DNA from: Saturnia japonica
Lineage: Eukaryota > Arthropoda > Insecta > Lepidoptera > Saturniidae
NCBI GenBank assembly: GCA_033032175.1
Contig: CM065313.1
Span: forward strand, 310,001-374,000
Length of the DNA: 64,000 nt
Reading direction: 5' to 3'
This document shows positions 1 through 11,779 of the stretch, piece after piece. Made by a program: the position numbers and the translations under genes. Numbering within the stretch: position 1 is the stretch's first letter; the number at the start of each line of letters is the position of its first letter. Below the pieces are notes generated by a model. It was not told where the DNA came from and made no database searches. It saw nothing but the letters and a program-made list of their open reading frames with translations.

Positions 1-653
1 TGCTGTCAGGATACAATTAGTGTAGTGGATACAGACGGAGCCGGGAGACGTTGGTGACCAGTCACGTGAGAAAGTTCGTACAAACTGAGGCACTGAAGGA
101 AGCGGGTCACCAGAAGTGGATTATAGTGACGTCACAACAGGTGAAGTGAAGTGTCAAATTGTGAGTACTCTTTTTTTATTGACATTTAATTGAAGCAGTG
201 AAAGTCAAAATTCAAGAATTACATATTAAAAATTGATAAATTGTAACAAAACAATTTTGTATTGTTAGTTTGTAACATAGAAAACAAAATTGCGTGGTTA
301 GTTTGTTAATTCGGAACATAGAATAAATAAAATCATTTTGAACTTGTTAAAATTTATATCTTTCAGAACTTAGAGTATTTATTATGTGTAATGGGCATAG
401 GGACTTAGAATAATTTCCTTAAAAACGAAGGTACGGGGAATCCATGCCCAATTTTGCCCAGAAGTAATTAATATATTCAAACACTTTAAAAATAAAATTG
501 TAATTCTGTAAATATTATTTAAACACTTAGTAAGATAAGATATCTGTAATATTTTTTCTCATTGGTCATAACATAAATTTGTTGTGAATTACATAGTACT
601 ACTGGGACTTAAATTATTTTCGAGCAAAGTGTGCATTTGCCTCTATTATAAAC
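1..653 (+). other. 5' leader of the BEL/Pao element
   Basis: This is 653 bp without a coding frame, upstream of the gag-pol ATG. Positions 51-60 read ttggtgacca, which resembles the primer-binding region of many BEL/Pao elements, where a tRNA 3' end primes minus-strand synthesis. I could not name the tRNA. The leader becomes strongly AT-rich after position 150. Confidence 0.5.
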
Positions 654-3600
654 ATGGAGTCACTGTTGAATTACCAGTTAGATTTAAGTGCAAGAATAAA
701 AAGGGCTTTTTCAAATTATAAAAAGAGTTCTAAAGAAAGGCTAGCAGGGAAAAATTATACTGTGACACGTTTGGATTCTTTGGAGAAGTTGTGGTCAGAA
801 TTTTTGTTAGGTCATAAGGAGATCATGTATACTTACAGTTCTCAGGATTTAAAAGATACAAGTTATGTGAAAGATAATTTATATGATAAAACTGAAGAAC
901 ATTATATTGATTATAAGTGTAACTTAAAAGAGGTGTTGGAGGAATTCAGCACAGATCACCAAACAATGTCGGTTGTTAAGTCTTCTCAAGTTAAATTACC
1001 CAAAATAAATATTCCAACATTTTCGGGTAAATACTCAGAGTGGTCTACGTTTCGGGACTTATTTCAATCACTTGTACATACTAATAGTAGTCTAGACGAC
1101 GTTCAGAAATTGCATTACTTAAAAGGATATTTAACGGCAGAGGCTGAGCAATTGCTCAGGCATATACCGATCGTGGACACAAATTATAATAGATGTTGGA
1201 ATATATTGCAAGAAAGGTATAATAACAAGCGATATGTATGTCACCACATTTTGCAAAGGTTCTTCAGTCAAAAGAACATTGTAAATGAGTCTGCTAATAG
1301 TTTGAAAGATTTAATAGATACCACAAATGATTGTTTACATGCGTTAGCTAATCTTGATGTAGATATAAAGGGCTGGGATGTGATTGTCATCCACATCCTA
1401 ACGTTGAAGCTGGACCCAGAGTCCAGGAGACAATGGGAATTTAATATTTGTCAGGGTAGCTCATTAGATGAACTCCCTACATATAAACAGTTCGAGGAAT
1501 TTATGACAAATCGTTATCGGGCCATTGAATTCCTGGAATCTGGATCCACCTCTAAACGGGGTCAGACTCATCGGGAACCTGTAAAAAGAATTTTACATGT
1601 AACAAATGTGCAATGCGAATTTTGTTCGAAAGAACATAGGCTTGGATTTTGTAAAGAGTTTATTAAGGAAACCGTTGATGCTCGTCGTAAGTTTGTAGAA
1701 ACGAACGGTCTATGTTTTAGTTGTATGAGAAAAGGTCACTCAGCTAAATATTGCCAATATAAGGGGCGATGTAGGGTTTGTGGGAGGAAACACCATTCTC
1801 TTTTGCACCCACAGGGCAATTCTGTAAATATTGTCGTTGATAGTCACAATGCACCGAGTGAAGAAGATGAATCTTCTTCTGAAGATGTAGCCGCAAGCAC
1901 TGAGCATACCGTGATTTCATGTTTTTCGACAGGTAAGGTGTATTGCCATGATTTGTTAGCGACTGCAGTAGTCGTCGCTAAGTCGAAAAAGGGAAGTTAT
2001 CCAGTACGCGCATTGTTGGATCAAGGTTCACAATCATGCTTCATAACGGAAGCAGTCGTTCAGCTACTAGGGTTGAGAAAAATCCCTGCAGAAGGACAGA
2101 TCTCAGGGTTGGGTGAACAGGCATCAACATGTAAGGCTATGGTCTTGATAGATATCGAATCACGAGTCGATCCAAGTTTCACTGTTACAATTAAGGCGTA
2201 CGTATTGAAGACAATTACTGCGCTATTACCGGCTTGCAAAGTTGAGTACGTGGAGTGGCCAGAGATCAACACCTTAACACTAGCGGATCCTGGGTATAAT
2301 ACTCCAGGTAAAATAGATTTACTGTTGGGAGCCGGTGTGTACGGAAAAATAATTATGTCTGGTGTAAAAAAGGGTCCAGCTGGTGCACCGATTGCGCAAG
2401 CTTCGACTTTAGGTTGGATTTTGTCTGGAGAAATCAAAACCACAAACAAATCCGTTATGGTGAAGGCATTGCATTGCCGCACGGAGGAAAATGATCTTTT
2501 GAAGAAATTTTGGGAGCTTGAGTCTGAAGTAGAACTACCTAAAGATCAAATTCTGAAGGAAGAAGAAAAACAATGCGAGCACATATTCGCCAGAACAACT
2601 TATAGAGACGAAGAGGGACGCTACGTGGTAAAACTGCCATTTCGAACAGATGAGCCTAAGGTAGATAACTCGCAACTAATCGCTGAGAAACGGCTTTATG
2701 CACTGGAAAATAGATTGAACAAAAATAAGCACTTGAAAAATGCTTATGCAGATGTCATGAACGAGTACCTGGTTCTCAATCACATGGAGTTAGTTCCTGA
2801 AAAAGAAAAGAGTAATCCTAAGGCCATTTACTTACCTCATCATGCTGTAGTACGCGAGGACAAGGATACAACCAAAGTGAGGGTAGTATTCGACGCCTCC
2901 TTAAAGGGTTCGAACAATATGTCATTAAATGATAATCTTCTGGTGGGACCTACGTTACAGTCGGACCTAAGACATCTTGTGATGCGATGGAGAGCGGCTC
3001 CGATTTGTATTACAGCAGATATTGCAAAAATGTATCGCCAAGTGAAAGTGAATAAATCTGATGTAGATTATCAGAGGATCCTTTGGAGACATGACGCGAA
3101 ATCTGAAATAAAACATTATAAATTATTGAGGGTAACCTTTGGGACTGCGGCCGCTCCTTACCTTGCTGTAAAAGCACTCCAGCGGTTAGCAGAAGATGAA
3201 GGTGCGCACTATCCCATAGCGGCTGAAAGGATAAAAACAGATTTTTACATGGATGACTTATTAACAGGATGTCAGACTATAGAAGAGGGAGTACAACTGT
3301 ACCGGGAAATGAACGAATTACTAGCAAAAGGACAATTTGACCTACTTAAGTGGTCAAGCAATAGTAAGGAACTCATACTGAGATTAGAACAGTATGGCGT
3401 GGAAAGAACCGTGGAAGAAGTAGAACGCAAAGGAGACGAGATGAAAATAAAAACGGATGAAATCATCAAAATTGTTGGACTCATCTGGAACCGGAACGAT
3501 GATGCTTTTCGCTACGTAGTGAAGATTCCTACGTTGCAGCCACCTATAACAAAAAGAAAAATTATTTCGGACATATCACGTCTTTACGATCCTATGGGAT

Positions 3601-5819
3601 GGGTAGGGCCAAGTATCATACTAGCTAAAATTATAATTCAAAAACTATGGTTAGCAGGAATTGATTGGGATGCGGAAGTACCTAATGAAATATTGAATGA
3701 ATGGCTTACCTATAGGCAGGATTTGAAAAATCTTGGTGAAATAAACATACCGAGATGGGTTCACACCAAGGTTAATGACTCGAAAGTAGAATTACACGGG
3801 TTCTGCGACGCGTCCAAGGTTGCATATGCCGCCGTCGTATATATTCGAGTTGTTGATTCAAATGGAGAAGTACATGTGCGGCTGGTCTCTTGTAAAACTA
3901 AAGTAGCTCCCGTGAAGCAGGTGTCAATACCACGGCTGGAGTTGTGTGGTGCAGTATTGCTGACAAAATTAATTTTAGAAATTGCAAAAGTAATGGAGAT
4001 CAGCAAAACCAACATACATGCATGGACAGACTCGACAGTAGTACTCGCATGGATTAATAGTCACCCGAGTAGATGGAAAGTATTTGTGGCAAATAGAGTG
4101 ACGGAAATCATTACGAATCTTGACTCGCATAACTGGGCCCATGTTTCGTCCAAACATAATCCGGCAGATTGTGCTTCTCGAGGGTTGTGGCCATCAAAGT
4201 TAGTGAACGAAAGTCTATGGTTTGACGGTCCAGAATTTCTTGGTCGTAGAACCTTAGAATATAAAAAGGCAAAGAATATTACAACCGATTTAGAGGAAGT
4301 TAAGGTGCACTGTATCTCGGTAAAGGACTCCACCTTGGAAAGGTTTTCTTCTCTTACACGTATGCTTAGAGTTATTGCGTATTGTCGGCGTTTTGTGAGA
4401 AACCTTAAGGTGAAACCATCAGAAAGATGCAAGGATTACCTAACTACCAAGGAATTATCAGATACTTTGAACATGTGCATAAGACAAGAGCAAGCTTGTT
4501 ACTTTGAAGCAGAGATAAAATTAATAAAACAGGGGCATAACTTACCAAAGAGTAGTAGTCTTAGTGCTTTGAATCCGTTCTTCGATAACGATGGAATATT
4601 AAGAGTTGGTGGTAGGTTGGAACACTCGGTTTTGGAGGCAAACAGGAAACATCCAATTCTGCTTTCTAAAGTGTCTCACTTGACGCACTTGATAATCGCA
4701 GATGCCCATAAACAAACCCTTCATGGTGGCCCACAGCTTATGTTATGTTACATACAAAACATGTACTGGATATTGGGAGCTAAACAGCTTACCAGGTCAC
4801 ATTACCGAAAGTGTGTAACATGTATAAAAAATGCTCCATCAACACAAACCCAGCTAATGGGACAGTTACCATCAGCAAGAACTACGCCAGCACGACCTTT
4901 TAAAAGTAGTGGGGTAGATTACACTGGTCCTATACAGATCAGGACATCTAAGGGCCGAGGGCATCAGTCTCACAAGGGCTACATATGTTTATTTATATGC
5001 ATGGTGACAAGAGCGATTCATTTAGAAATGGTGACGGACTACACGGCTGAAGGGTTTCTTCAGGCTTACCGGAGATTCGTAGCGAGACGCGGCATTTGCT
5101 CAGAGCTTTGGAGCGATAACGCAACCAATTTTGTTGGAGCGGCGAGCGAATTGAGACGACTTTTTCAAGCCGAAAAGAATTCGATGCTTATGGAAGTGGC
5201 AGAGACCTTAGCCACCAATGGTTGTAACTGGCATTTCATTCCCGCTCGGTCTCCTAACTTCGGTGGGTTATGGGAGGCAGGTGTCAAGTCGGTCAAATAC
5301 CACCTGAAGCGGGTAATTGGCCAATCAACACTAACCTTTGAGGGGATGTCTACGGTTTTAGCGCAGGTGGAAGCTTGTCTAAATTCTCGACCTCAATCCG
5401 TAATTTCTACTGACACTGAAGATATGACAGTTCTAACCCCGGGGCATTTTCTTATCGGCGAACCCTTGTTGACCTCTCCAGATCGAGCTTATGATGTAAC
5501 TAATGTCGGATCGCTGAGGAGGTGGCAACACACCCAAAGGATGTTGCAGGATTTTTGGCGTCGTTGGTCACAGGAGTATTTGACTAAATTTTACCATCGT
5601 TATAGATGGGCAACACAAAATCCTCAACCTAAATTAGGCGATATTGTGGTTGTGAGAGAGGATGGTCTTCCTCCTTGCAGGTGGTTGATTGGCAGAGTGA
5701 CAGAGCTGCATCCGGGTTTGGACAATATAGTTCGTGTAGTAACTTTAAAAGTCAAAAACGGATTCCTTAAAAGACCGAGCTCCAAGTTGTGTCTTCTACC
5801 AGTAGAGCCTACAAATTGA
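654..5819 (+). CDS. BEL/Pao retrotransposon Gag-Pol polyprotein
   Basis: This 1721-residue frame encodes a whole BEL/Pao polyprotein. The N-terminal part is Gag-like (DUF1759 type), followed by cysteine/histidine clusters at about residues 320-385, including CFSCMRKGHSAKYC. A DUF1758 aspartic protease follows with LDQGSQ near residue 455. The reverse transcriptase has YMDD near residue 865. RNase H has FCDAS near 1050 and WTDST near 1125. The integrase has an HHCC zinc region and DDE residues in VDYTG (about 1421), WSDNATN (about 1488) and GLWEAG (about 1541). A C-terminal DUF5641-type domain closes the protein. The ATG at 654 gives the longest frame and fits the Gag start. All catalytic motifs are visible and there is no break, so this copy could encode active protein. 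It is a transposon gene, not a host gene. Confidence 0.95.
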   Translation: MESLLNYQLDLSARIKRAFSNYKKSSKERLAGKNYTVTRLDSLEKLWSEFLLGHKEIMYTYSSQDLKDTSYVKDNLYDKTEEHYIDYKCNLKEVLEEFSTDHQTMSVVKSSQVKLPKINIPTFSGKYSEWSTFRDLFQSLVHTNSSLDDVQKLHYLKGYLTAEAEQLLRHIPIVDTNYNRCWNILQERYNNKRYVCHHILQRFFSQKNIVNESANSLKDLIDTTNDCLHALANLDVDIKGWDVIVIHILTLKLDPESRRQWEFNICQGSSLDELPTYKQFEEFMTNRYRAIEFLESGSTSKRGQTHREPVKRILHVTNVQCEFCSKEHRLGFCKEFIKETVDARRKFVETNGLCFSCMRKGHSAKYCQYKGRCRVCGRKHHSLLHPQGNSVNIVVDSHNAPSEEDESSSEDVAASTEHTVISCFSTGKVYCHDLLATAVVVAKSKKGSYPVRALLDQGSQSCFITEAVVQLLGLRKIPAEGQISGLGEQASTCKAMVLIDIESRVDPSFTVTIKAYVLKTITALLPACKVEYVEWPEINTLTLADPGYNTPGKIDLLLGAGVYGKIIMSGVKKGPAGAPIAQASTLGWILSGEIKTTNKSVMVKALHCRTEENDLLKKFWELESEVELPKDQILKEEEKQCEHIFARTTYRDEEGRYVVKLPFRTDEPKVDNSQLIAEKRLYALENRLNKNKHLKNAYADVMNEYLVLNHMELVPEKEKSNPKAIYLPHHAVVREDKDTTKVRVVFDASLKGSNNMSLNDNLLVGPTLQSDLRHLVMRWRAAPICITADIAKMYRQVKVNKSDVDYQRILWRHDAKSEIKHYKLLRVTFGTAAAPYLAVKALQRLAEDEGAHYPIAAERIKTDFYMDDLLTGCQTIEEGVQLYREMNELLAKGQFDLLKWSSNSKELILRLEQYGVERTVEEVERKGDEMKIKTDEIIKIVGLIWNRNDDAFRYVVKIPTLQPPITKRKIISDISRLYDPMGWVGPSIILAKIIIQKLWLAGIDWDAEVPNEILNEWLTYRQDLKNLGEINIPRWVHTKVNDSKVELHGFCDASKVAYAAVVYIRVVDSNGEVHVRLVSCKTKVAPVKQVSIPRLELCGAVLLTKLILEIAKVMEISKTNIHAWTDSTVVLAWINSHPSRWKVFVANRVTEIITNLDSHNWAHVSSKHNPADCASRGLWPSKLVNESLWFDGPEFLGRRTLEYKKAKNITTDLEEVKVHCISVKDSTLERFSSLTRMLRVIAYCRRFVRNLKVKPSERCKDYLTTKELSDTLNMCIRQEQACYFEAEIKLIKQGHNLPKSSSLSALNPFFDNDGILRVGGRLEHSVLEANRKHPILLSKVSHLTHLIIADAHKQTLHGGPQLMLCYIQNMYWILGAKQLTRSHYRKCVTCIKNAPSTQTQLMGQLPSARTTPARPFKSSGVDYTGPIQIRTSKGRGHQSHKGYICLFICMVTRAIHLEMVTDYTAEGFLQAYRRFVARRGICSELWSDNATNFVGAASELRRLFQAEKNSMLMEVAETLATNGCNWHFIPARSPNFGGLWEAGVKSVKYHLKRVIGQSTLTFEGMSTVLAQVEACLNSRPQSVISTDTEDMTVLTPGHFLIGEPLLTSPDRAYDVTNVGSLRRWQHTQRMLQDFWRRWSQEYLTKFYHRYRWATQNPQPKLGDIVVVREDGLPPCRWLIGRVTELHPGLDNIVRVVTLKVKNGFLKRPSSKLCLLPVEPTN

Positions 5820-5973
5820 ATTATGTTAGAATAGTATATAAGGAAAAACTAAAATAATAAGATTTCATTTTTGGGTTATGTATGTATATTTTGTATTTTA
5901 TTGATTGGTTTACCTACCGTCAAGGTGGGCGATTACACTGTAAAGGACAAGCACGGTTGTCCTTGGTGGGCGA

Positions 5974-6256
5974 TGTTATGTATAATTCAGGGGCTGCACC
6001 GTGTATCGCGTCACATTGGTTCAACGGTGAACAACTAGATGGCACTTAATAATTAGTTATATTTATCGTAGATCGCGCTGTCAAGATTATCTTTTGACGG
6101 GGTACGTGTTGCAGCCCGAAATTGTTATTTGTACTGAAATTACATTAGTGTGAATAGTAATGTAAGAGTAATATACCACTAGAATTCGGTTTGTGTTGTC
6201 ATTATTGAAACGATCGAGTTCGTCCCCCACCACTCCGGGATACTAAAGTTTTTACA
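5974..6256 (+). repeat. candidate 3' LTR of the BEL/Pao element
   Basis: A purine-rich stretch (ggtgggcga, about 5965-5973) lies just before a TGTTATG start at 5974. A matching ACA end occurs at 6256, giving 283 bp. A near copy of the purine stretch sits at 5924-5932. The 5' LTR is not in the window, so the LTR cannot be proved by comparison, and the right border could be tens of bases off. Confidence 0.45.
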
Positions 6257-7260
6257 GGTCTATAGCTTACGTCCTTTGGATAATAAGAATAAATAATAAA
6301 AGGGTCAAAAAAATACAACAAGACGAAGTTACTTCTTAAATTGTGTTTGCCTGTTAAAAGCCAAGTTTAAAGCCCTTGCCCGAGTATTCAATGTCAAGAA
6401 CGTAAAATACAAAACAAAATAACTATACAGAGCAGTTTGAAAGCAGAGTGTAGAGCGACAGCGCGCCCTCGCGTCGGAAACGGTGTCTACAGATACAGAA
6501 TAAATGTTTTCACTAAACTTACGCTTAAAAAATACTAAAAAGAAATGTACCATTGTGACATATCTTTTGTTTGTCGTCATGTTTTTAAATTAACTAGCTG
6601 ACCTGTGCGAATATTTTGTACATTATAAAATGTAAACTACTGTTATGTGTTAGTGAAATAGATTGTTAATACATGGCATCTCCTACATGTTACTTCAATA
6701 TATTTTCATTAGAAATGCCTTATGTTGTTTTTTTTAGTCATTTTATTTAATAAAAATATTAGATATAAAATATTTGTATATTTTTGGTCAATAGTGGGTA
6801 ACATAATATAATTTAACATCATAATCATTATTGTAATTAAAATTAAAAGAGATAAAACTAGTTTGAGAAATAATATATAAAGTTTTTTTAAATTAATTTA
6901 TTAAATAAAAAAAATATTATTAGCGAATTTTATAATTTTTTTATATTTATAGAAGTTCGACAAATTGACGATACTGTCCCTGGATAAAATAAAACAATAT
7001 ATTGTAGACAGTACATTTTTATTAAACTCAGATATATTAGACAATTAGAACAAAATACAATTATTAATCAATAATATCACCAGTTTTGATATATTTCCGG
7101 TTATGAATATGTTGATATAAAAACCTTGGATTTTACTAAAATCTGCCATTTCCAATGATATTCAATAATCAACGTGGTATGTTAATATTCAATTCTCATT
7201 AAGCAGGTATACTGAATTTATTTATCGGGTACATATCTTGTGTTTGTTTAGTAAAACGTC

Positions 7261-7482
7261 TTATGTTTCGCACCAGCAATTGACATTAGCAAAGCTTCCA
7301 CAATGCCCTCCTTTGTACCCGCGTCTCTTGCATTCAGCGTTGCAGTTCGAAGTGTAGTTGACAGCGCCCCAGACGCAGCTGCCGATAAGTTTGTCCGCTT
7401 GAGCACCATTTTGCGGAGATGAAACGATCACCAAAAATGTGATACAGACCAACAGCAACATTGAGTTGTAATTCTTCACCAT
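7261..7482 (-). CDS. heliomicin-type defensin, copy A
   Basis: This 73-residue intronless gene encodes a secreted cysteine-stabilised alpha-beta antimicrobial peptide. Residues 1-22 form a hydrophobic signal peptide and a short linker ends in AQA. The mature part would start at Asp30 ([10 protein letters not shown]) and run 44 residues. Its six cysteines are spaced C-x10-C-x3-C-x9-C-x7-C-x-C, the heliomicin/drosomycin-like pattern, expected to form three disulphides. Heliomicin is an antifungal defensin found in moth haemolymph; function here is inferred from that family. The start is the only ATG before the signal peptide. The protein is identical to copy B, 10.8 kb away, and I found no nucleotide difference in the coding part. 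Confidence 0.93.
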   Translation of the reverse strand: MVKNYNSMLLLVCITFLVIVSSPQNGAQADKLIGSCVWGAVNYTSNCNAECKRRGYKGGHCGSFANVNCWCET

Positions 7483-7640
7483 TTTGACGAGTATGAAAGT
7501 AGATTTTTGCAGTTGAACGTAAGCACTATTGATGCTTTAGTGAAGAGACACGAGCTTGAACTGTACTCGATGTTGTTGTTCCTCGCATTTATATACTTTT
7601 AGAAACGGCTGGATGACTTGTTTAGGAAAAACCACGTCTT
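7483..7640 (-). promoter_or_regulatory. promoter of defensin copy A
   Basis: Read on the minus strand, a TATA box (agtatataaatg, complement of 7586-7597) lies about 105 bp before the ATG, predicting a transcript start near 7560 and a 5' UTR of about 75 bases. Further upstream, ggtttttcc (complement of 7625-7633) resembles an insect NF-kappaB/Relish site. Both sites also occur at the same spacing in copy B, although the surrounding bases differ. Confidence 0.5.
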
Positions 7641-7989
7641 AAGACTAGAATGTTAATTACTTTGAAAAATAAAATAAGGAAAGGCCGTACTTCCCAGTTA
7701 ACAAAAGTGGTTTATACGGGTGTAATTGATTTTATTAGAGTATTTTCCTTATGTCATTATTTTTTCAATTTTATATAACTAATATAGTTAACGTCGTTGC
7801 AAAGAATTTTCATATATATATGTATGAGTCATAGTAAGTAAAAAATGCAGATTGAAAGGTTTGTTTTCTAAATTTATACTCGCTCTTTTTTAGGAGTAAT
7901 TATTACAAGATTTTATTTAACTTGCTTCGTTCGTATGTATGTATCGAAATTAAAATTTGCAAGCCATTTTTCAACGACTTCCCTGTAGG

Positions 7990-8260
7990 TATTCGATTGA
8001 GATGAACTTTGGCGTATATATGTAATTTATATGACAATCCGATATCATGGTACTATGGAACTGATCTGATGATGGAGCCGAGATGTAGGGACTGGAACTC
8101 TTTGATGGCAAATGGTAGGACAGTCGAATTTGTGCTCGTTTGTTTTGTTGCCATGGTTAGGTACTTTCTATTATGCATGATGACGAGGGTCTGAAGATGG
8201 AAGCGGAGGATCGCCACTGGGATTCTAGAATGGGAGCGCCTTAGACAGGTTTGGGCTCGT
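7990..8260 (+). repeat. dispersed repeat fragment
   Basis: The segment includes the phrase gatctgatgatggagccgag and a second similar phrase about 130 bp later (ctgaagatggaagcggaggat). It resembles a repeat common in moth genomes, but I cannot name the family. The 61-codon open frame in it is unlikely to be a gene. Confidence 0.35.
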
Positions 8261-8621
8261 TTTTTTTTTTGTTCTCATGAATACTTCTATAATGTAAATA
8301 CTTTAATGGTTGTCATGTTAGTTATAAACTGATAATAGCAAAATGGGGGATACAGTTTAGCATTGCAACTAGAGATCTAAAATAAGCTAGGCTAGGAATA
8401 CAAAATTAACTGGTGAAATCATAGATGTAGTATAATATAGATCGGCAATGAGTAGACGTGGGCGAACCGAAAAACAAAATACATTAGTGTGCGTGTAATA
8501 GTGCTGCACCATGTACTGACTCGGCCTTAATGTCGATATCGATACACATATCGGTGTATTCATGTCGCCTAGTTCTGCAAACACGCAATTTTTATAATAC
8601 TTCAAATTTATATAATACTAG

Positions 8622-8880
8622 CGGTGCCACGCATGTCCGCACTCGATGATTAAGCAATAATAATTGTATTTTACTCTCATTGTTGACGATTCATAAGCTT
8701 ATCGTATGTGTAATGACATACTTCCTATCTACATAATTTCATGAAAATCAGTTTTGAATGAATACAATTTTTGAAGTGATAGCTTCTTATGGGAGAGTAA
8801 ATCGGTTAAACTGTTTTTGAGTTGAATCTGCACATACACAGGCACAGATAGACGGAACATGCATTTTTCAGGATATGTTC
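8622..8880 (-). repeat. Helitron-like repeat fragment
   Basis: It starts with ctagcggtgccacgc, the reverse of a CTAG Helitron end. It ends with text of the type aaatcggttaaactgtttttgagttgaatctg followed by cacatacacagg (8796-8845). Similar text ends the array at 11780-12490, so both belong to one lepidopteran repeat group. Confidence 0.35.
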
Positions 8881-11130
8881 CTAATAGTATCCTTTATATA
8901 GGATGTCTATCAGAGTATTTGGAAGTAATGTAACATGCACAAATAGAACTACAAATTTAAATATAAAAAAAAAACATTCAAAACTCTAGTACCCACTTTC
9001 ATTACAATTAGAGTAATTATTAGTTAATTTATAGTTATTAGTTAATTGGTGTATTTCCTAGTATTCACATTTCCTGTAACTACATTATAATATCTTTTTA
9101 TTTTATTATAAATATATACAGTAGGTACATGATTTTTTTCCAAATTTCTCGATAGATGTCTTTTATAAACGATACTCACGTATACTCAGAAAATTACGAA
9201 TTCGTAAAGATCGTAAAAATAATTACGTGACTGTTTGTCCAGATTTCACTCAAAACGCCTTCACAGATTCAAACAATTTTGTACTCGGAAAGTTTATGTC
9301 ATTAGTCAATTAATAGGCTATATGAATTTTCAATAATACTTTTAGAAATCATGAACTATGAGTAAAAATGATAATTAAGATATGAAGAAATTATTGCATA
9401 ATAAACGCGTGAGGAGCTGCGGGTATAGCTAGTATTAACGAAATCTATGCTTTTGAGCGATTCCTATTTGGATGAAAGTATGCAATAATGTAAGACACGT
9501 TTATAAAAAAAAGTTGAAATTATTACCCATTTTCCATGGCTATTGTTACAAATCACTCTATACAACAATAAACATTATTAATCATAAAATAACAAACTGG
9601 CATGAATAATGTGTAGGTACAGAACCAGAACGCAGCTTCACTCGTTTTACGTATCTATGAGAAAACCATTCTATTTCAAAATGCTTGCTGCAAATCTTTG
9701 AGTACTTTTTATAATTCCGGGTATAGCCCGACAGCAATAGATTTTCGAAAAATATCTATTCTTGAAATGTTTCTTAGACCACGTAAACTCTTAAATTTTA
9801 TTATAATAGTCGAATATTTTAAGGAAATCTAAAAAATGAGAAAGGTTAAAAACTATTTTGTAGGAGTACGCATAAACTCCTTTCGATAGACTGTTATCGA
9901 CATATGTCAACCTCTTTGAAATTTAGATCAAAATTCGCAAATATTCACGTACTTTATAACATTTTATTTTGAATTCGTATATTTTCGGTGAACTAATGTT
10001 GCGATATTTTCTCAATTTATTTATGAATATAACTTTTATGAACTTTCTGATACAGTTTAGTTTGTGAGCAAAACACTTTAATCTGCCTTACAAGTGAAAT
10101 GGATATTTTGTAGTTTTCTTTGAATGTTAGACACGCGTGTAGGTAATTATTTTAGAGGTGACGCCAAGTTATGGTTAAACGAGTGGGTCAGCAATGACCG
10201 TGGTTGGACGAATTTCAAGCAAGAATTGAAAAACCCTGTGCCCAAAGCCTTTAGACATTGCAAATATTCTGTACGACGTAATGAATAGGTACTGAAACAA
10301 CTTTATTGATAAGTTACAACAAGGCACTGCATTATATTGTAAAACCTTATATTTTACGAAAATAAGCTATTTTTATTTTCGTCACGATTGACAACGGGCT
10401 CTGCGATACCTTGGCCTTTAGAGACATGTCGCGTGTCCCTATCTCACTCACACATATACCTTACTATGCTCTTTCTCTGTCGTATAGCCACTCTAGTTGT
10501 GTTCCTTAGACTAGTAGGGTTTCCAGAACTCCATGGGGAAGAGGCCGCCATTTTATAGTCATTTCTCCACATCACGTAATTTCCATTTTTTTATGACTCA
10601 GAGAAGCTACTGTGATCGTTTTAGTTTCAAACGATAGCTCTCGTCTAGATTTATCGAATGTGTATACAAAGCGTTATTGGAATTTTTGTGGTGAATATAA
10701 GTTATATGATGCTAAAGTTAAAAAAGTTAATACAATATCGGCAGATACTCACCAAAAAACTAAATCAAAATATATGAATTGTATACGGGTGGAAATAGTT
10801 TTAGTCTTTTTTAAATTTGTTAAGATCCCTGATGTAGGTTCCATAAAAGAGATCACTTACTGTTGAATTGTCCTATTCCCCTATTAAGACTGGTGTCATG
10901 TTAATTTAAGTTTTTGTGAGTTCATAAGATTTAGATTGGTTTGATTCAGTTCGGTTCTGACGCAATCCGTTTTCATGTTAGCTCATCATAGCATGAAGGA
11001 GCCGATTAATTAATGGGAATATTAAAAAACTTTTACTTTAATGATATATAATTTCACTAAATTGATTCCAGTCACAGTAATGTATATCGTTAGTAAGTCT
11101 TTCTTAATTATAATTACAAATTACGTAGTT

Positions 11131-11470
11131 GACCGTCCGTAGGAGGTTTTTAAAAGAAAGGCGATTTTTGGTCCTTTACAAACTTATAATAAAATTACTT
11201 AATTACAATATATATATCTTAAACTAAGGTGTGAACCTCCAAGCTCAGGCGATCGAGCGAGATTGTTAGTCTGTCATTCTTTCATTGTCCCACGATGTGG
11301 TCATTTCACCTGGTCAGCGATTTCCGATAATTTACGTGGGAACTTGCATTGTAATCTGAGTCCGCGTTACCTGGTTCTGGGTGGTCGAGTACGTTGGGTA
11401 GGTAGGACAGTAGGTAACATACATAAAAATTATAAACAAAAATAATTACTTTTAATTCAAAAATTACTTA
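11131..11470. other. unit A specific insertion, no gene seen
   Basis: This segment has no counterpart in unit B. It includes a moderately GC-richer part (11225-11420) with a 60-codon open frame that has no recognisable domain. I see no terminal repeats. Confidence 0.3.
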
Positions 11471-11779
11471 CGTTCGCATCATTTATCGTTCATCGTAACG
11501 TATGGTTTTTGTTTTAATATAATTCTCAAATTAAATGACGTAAGTGGAAAAAACAATTAAAACAACATCCCTCTTGTCGTAGTTCCAGTACTGGCTCCAG
11601 ATACTCAACGTTACACAATCAAATGATATACATAGTAATAGAATACATATTTCATGTATTTCTTCAAAACTACGCTTCAGTGAATAACGTAATAGATAAG
11701 ACATAGCTCCTTCGATGTGAGTCATGTGTGTTGACTTTTAGAACATGCGAAGATATGTGAAAATTTCTTTAAAGAGTAT

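Larger units (their letters stand above)
1..6256 (+). mobile_element. BEL/Pao LTR retrotransposon, 5' LTR outside window
   Basis: The segment has the order expected of a BEL/Pao element: an untranslated leader, one long gag-pol frame, a purine-rich stretch and a candidate 3' LTR. The left LTR is not present, so the window starts inside the element. The single frame has no stop or frameshift over 5.2 kb, which suggests a young and possibly still functional copy. The right border is inferred from TG/CA ends only, because the left LTR is not available for comparison. Confidence 0.85.
7906..10889. other. 3-kb sequence present only in duplication unit A
   Basis: The two duplicated units align on either side of this stretch, but unit B has no equivalent. 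It has no credible gene. It contains a dispersed repeat at 7990-8260, a second at 8622-8880 and AT-rich sequence. A CTAG-ending Helitron-like terminus occurs near 9411-9431. No clear target duplication flanks the whole block, so it is probably a composite of several insertions. Confidence 0.45.

Noticed and set aside
1..60. End of the BEL/Pao 5' LTR at the window start
   Set aside because: The first 50 bases do not match the 5974-6256 region convincingly, so the left LTR was placed outside the window.
2060..4432. Minus-strand open frames of 60-140 codons within the BEL/Pao gene
   Set aside because: They overlap the strongly supported gag-pol frame, show no domain of their own and are shadows of it.
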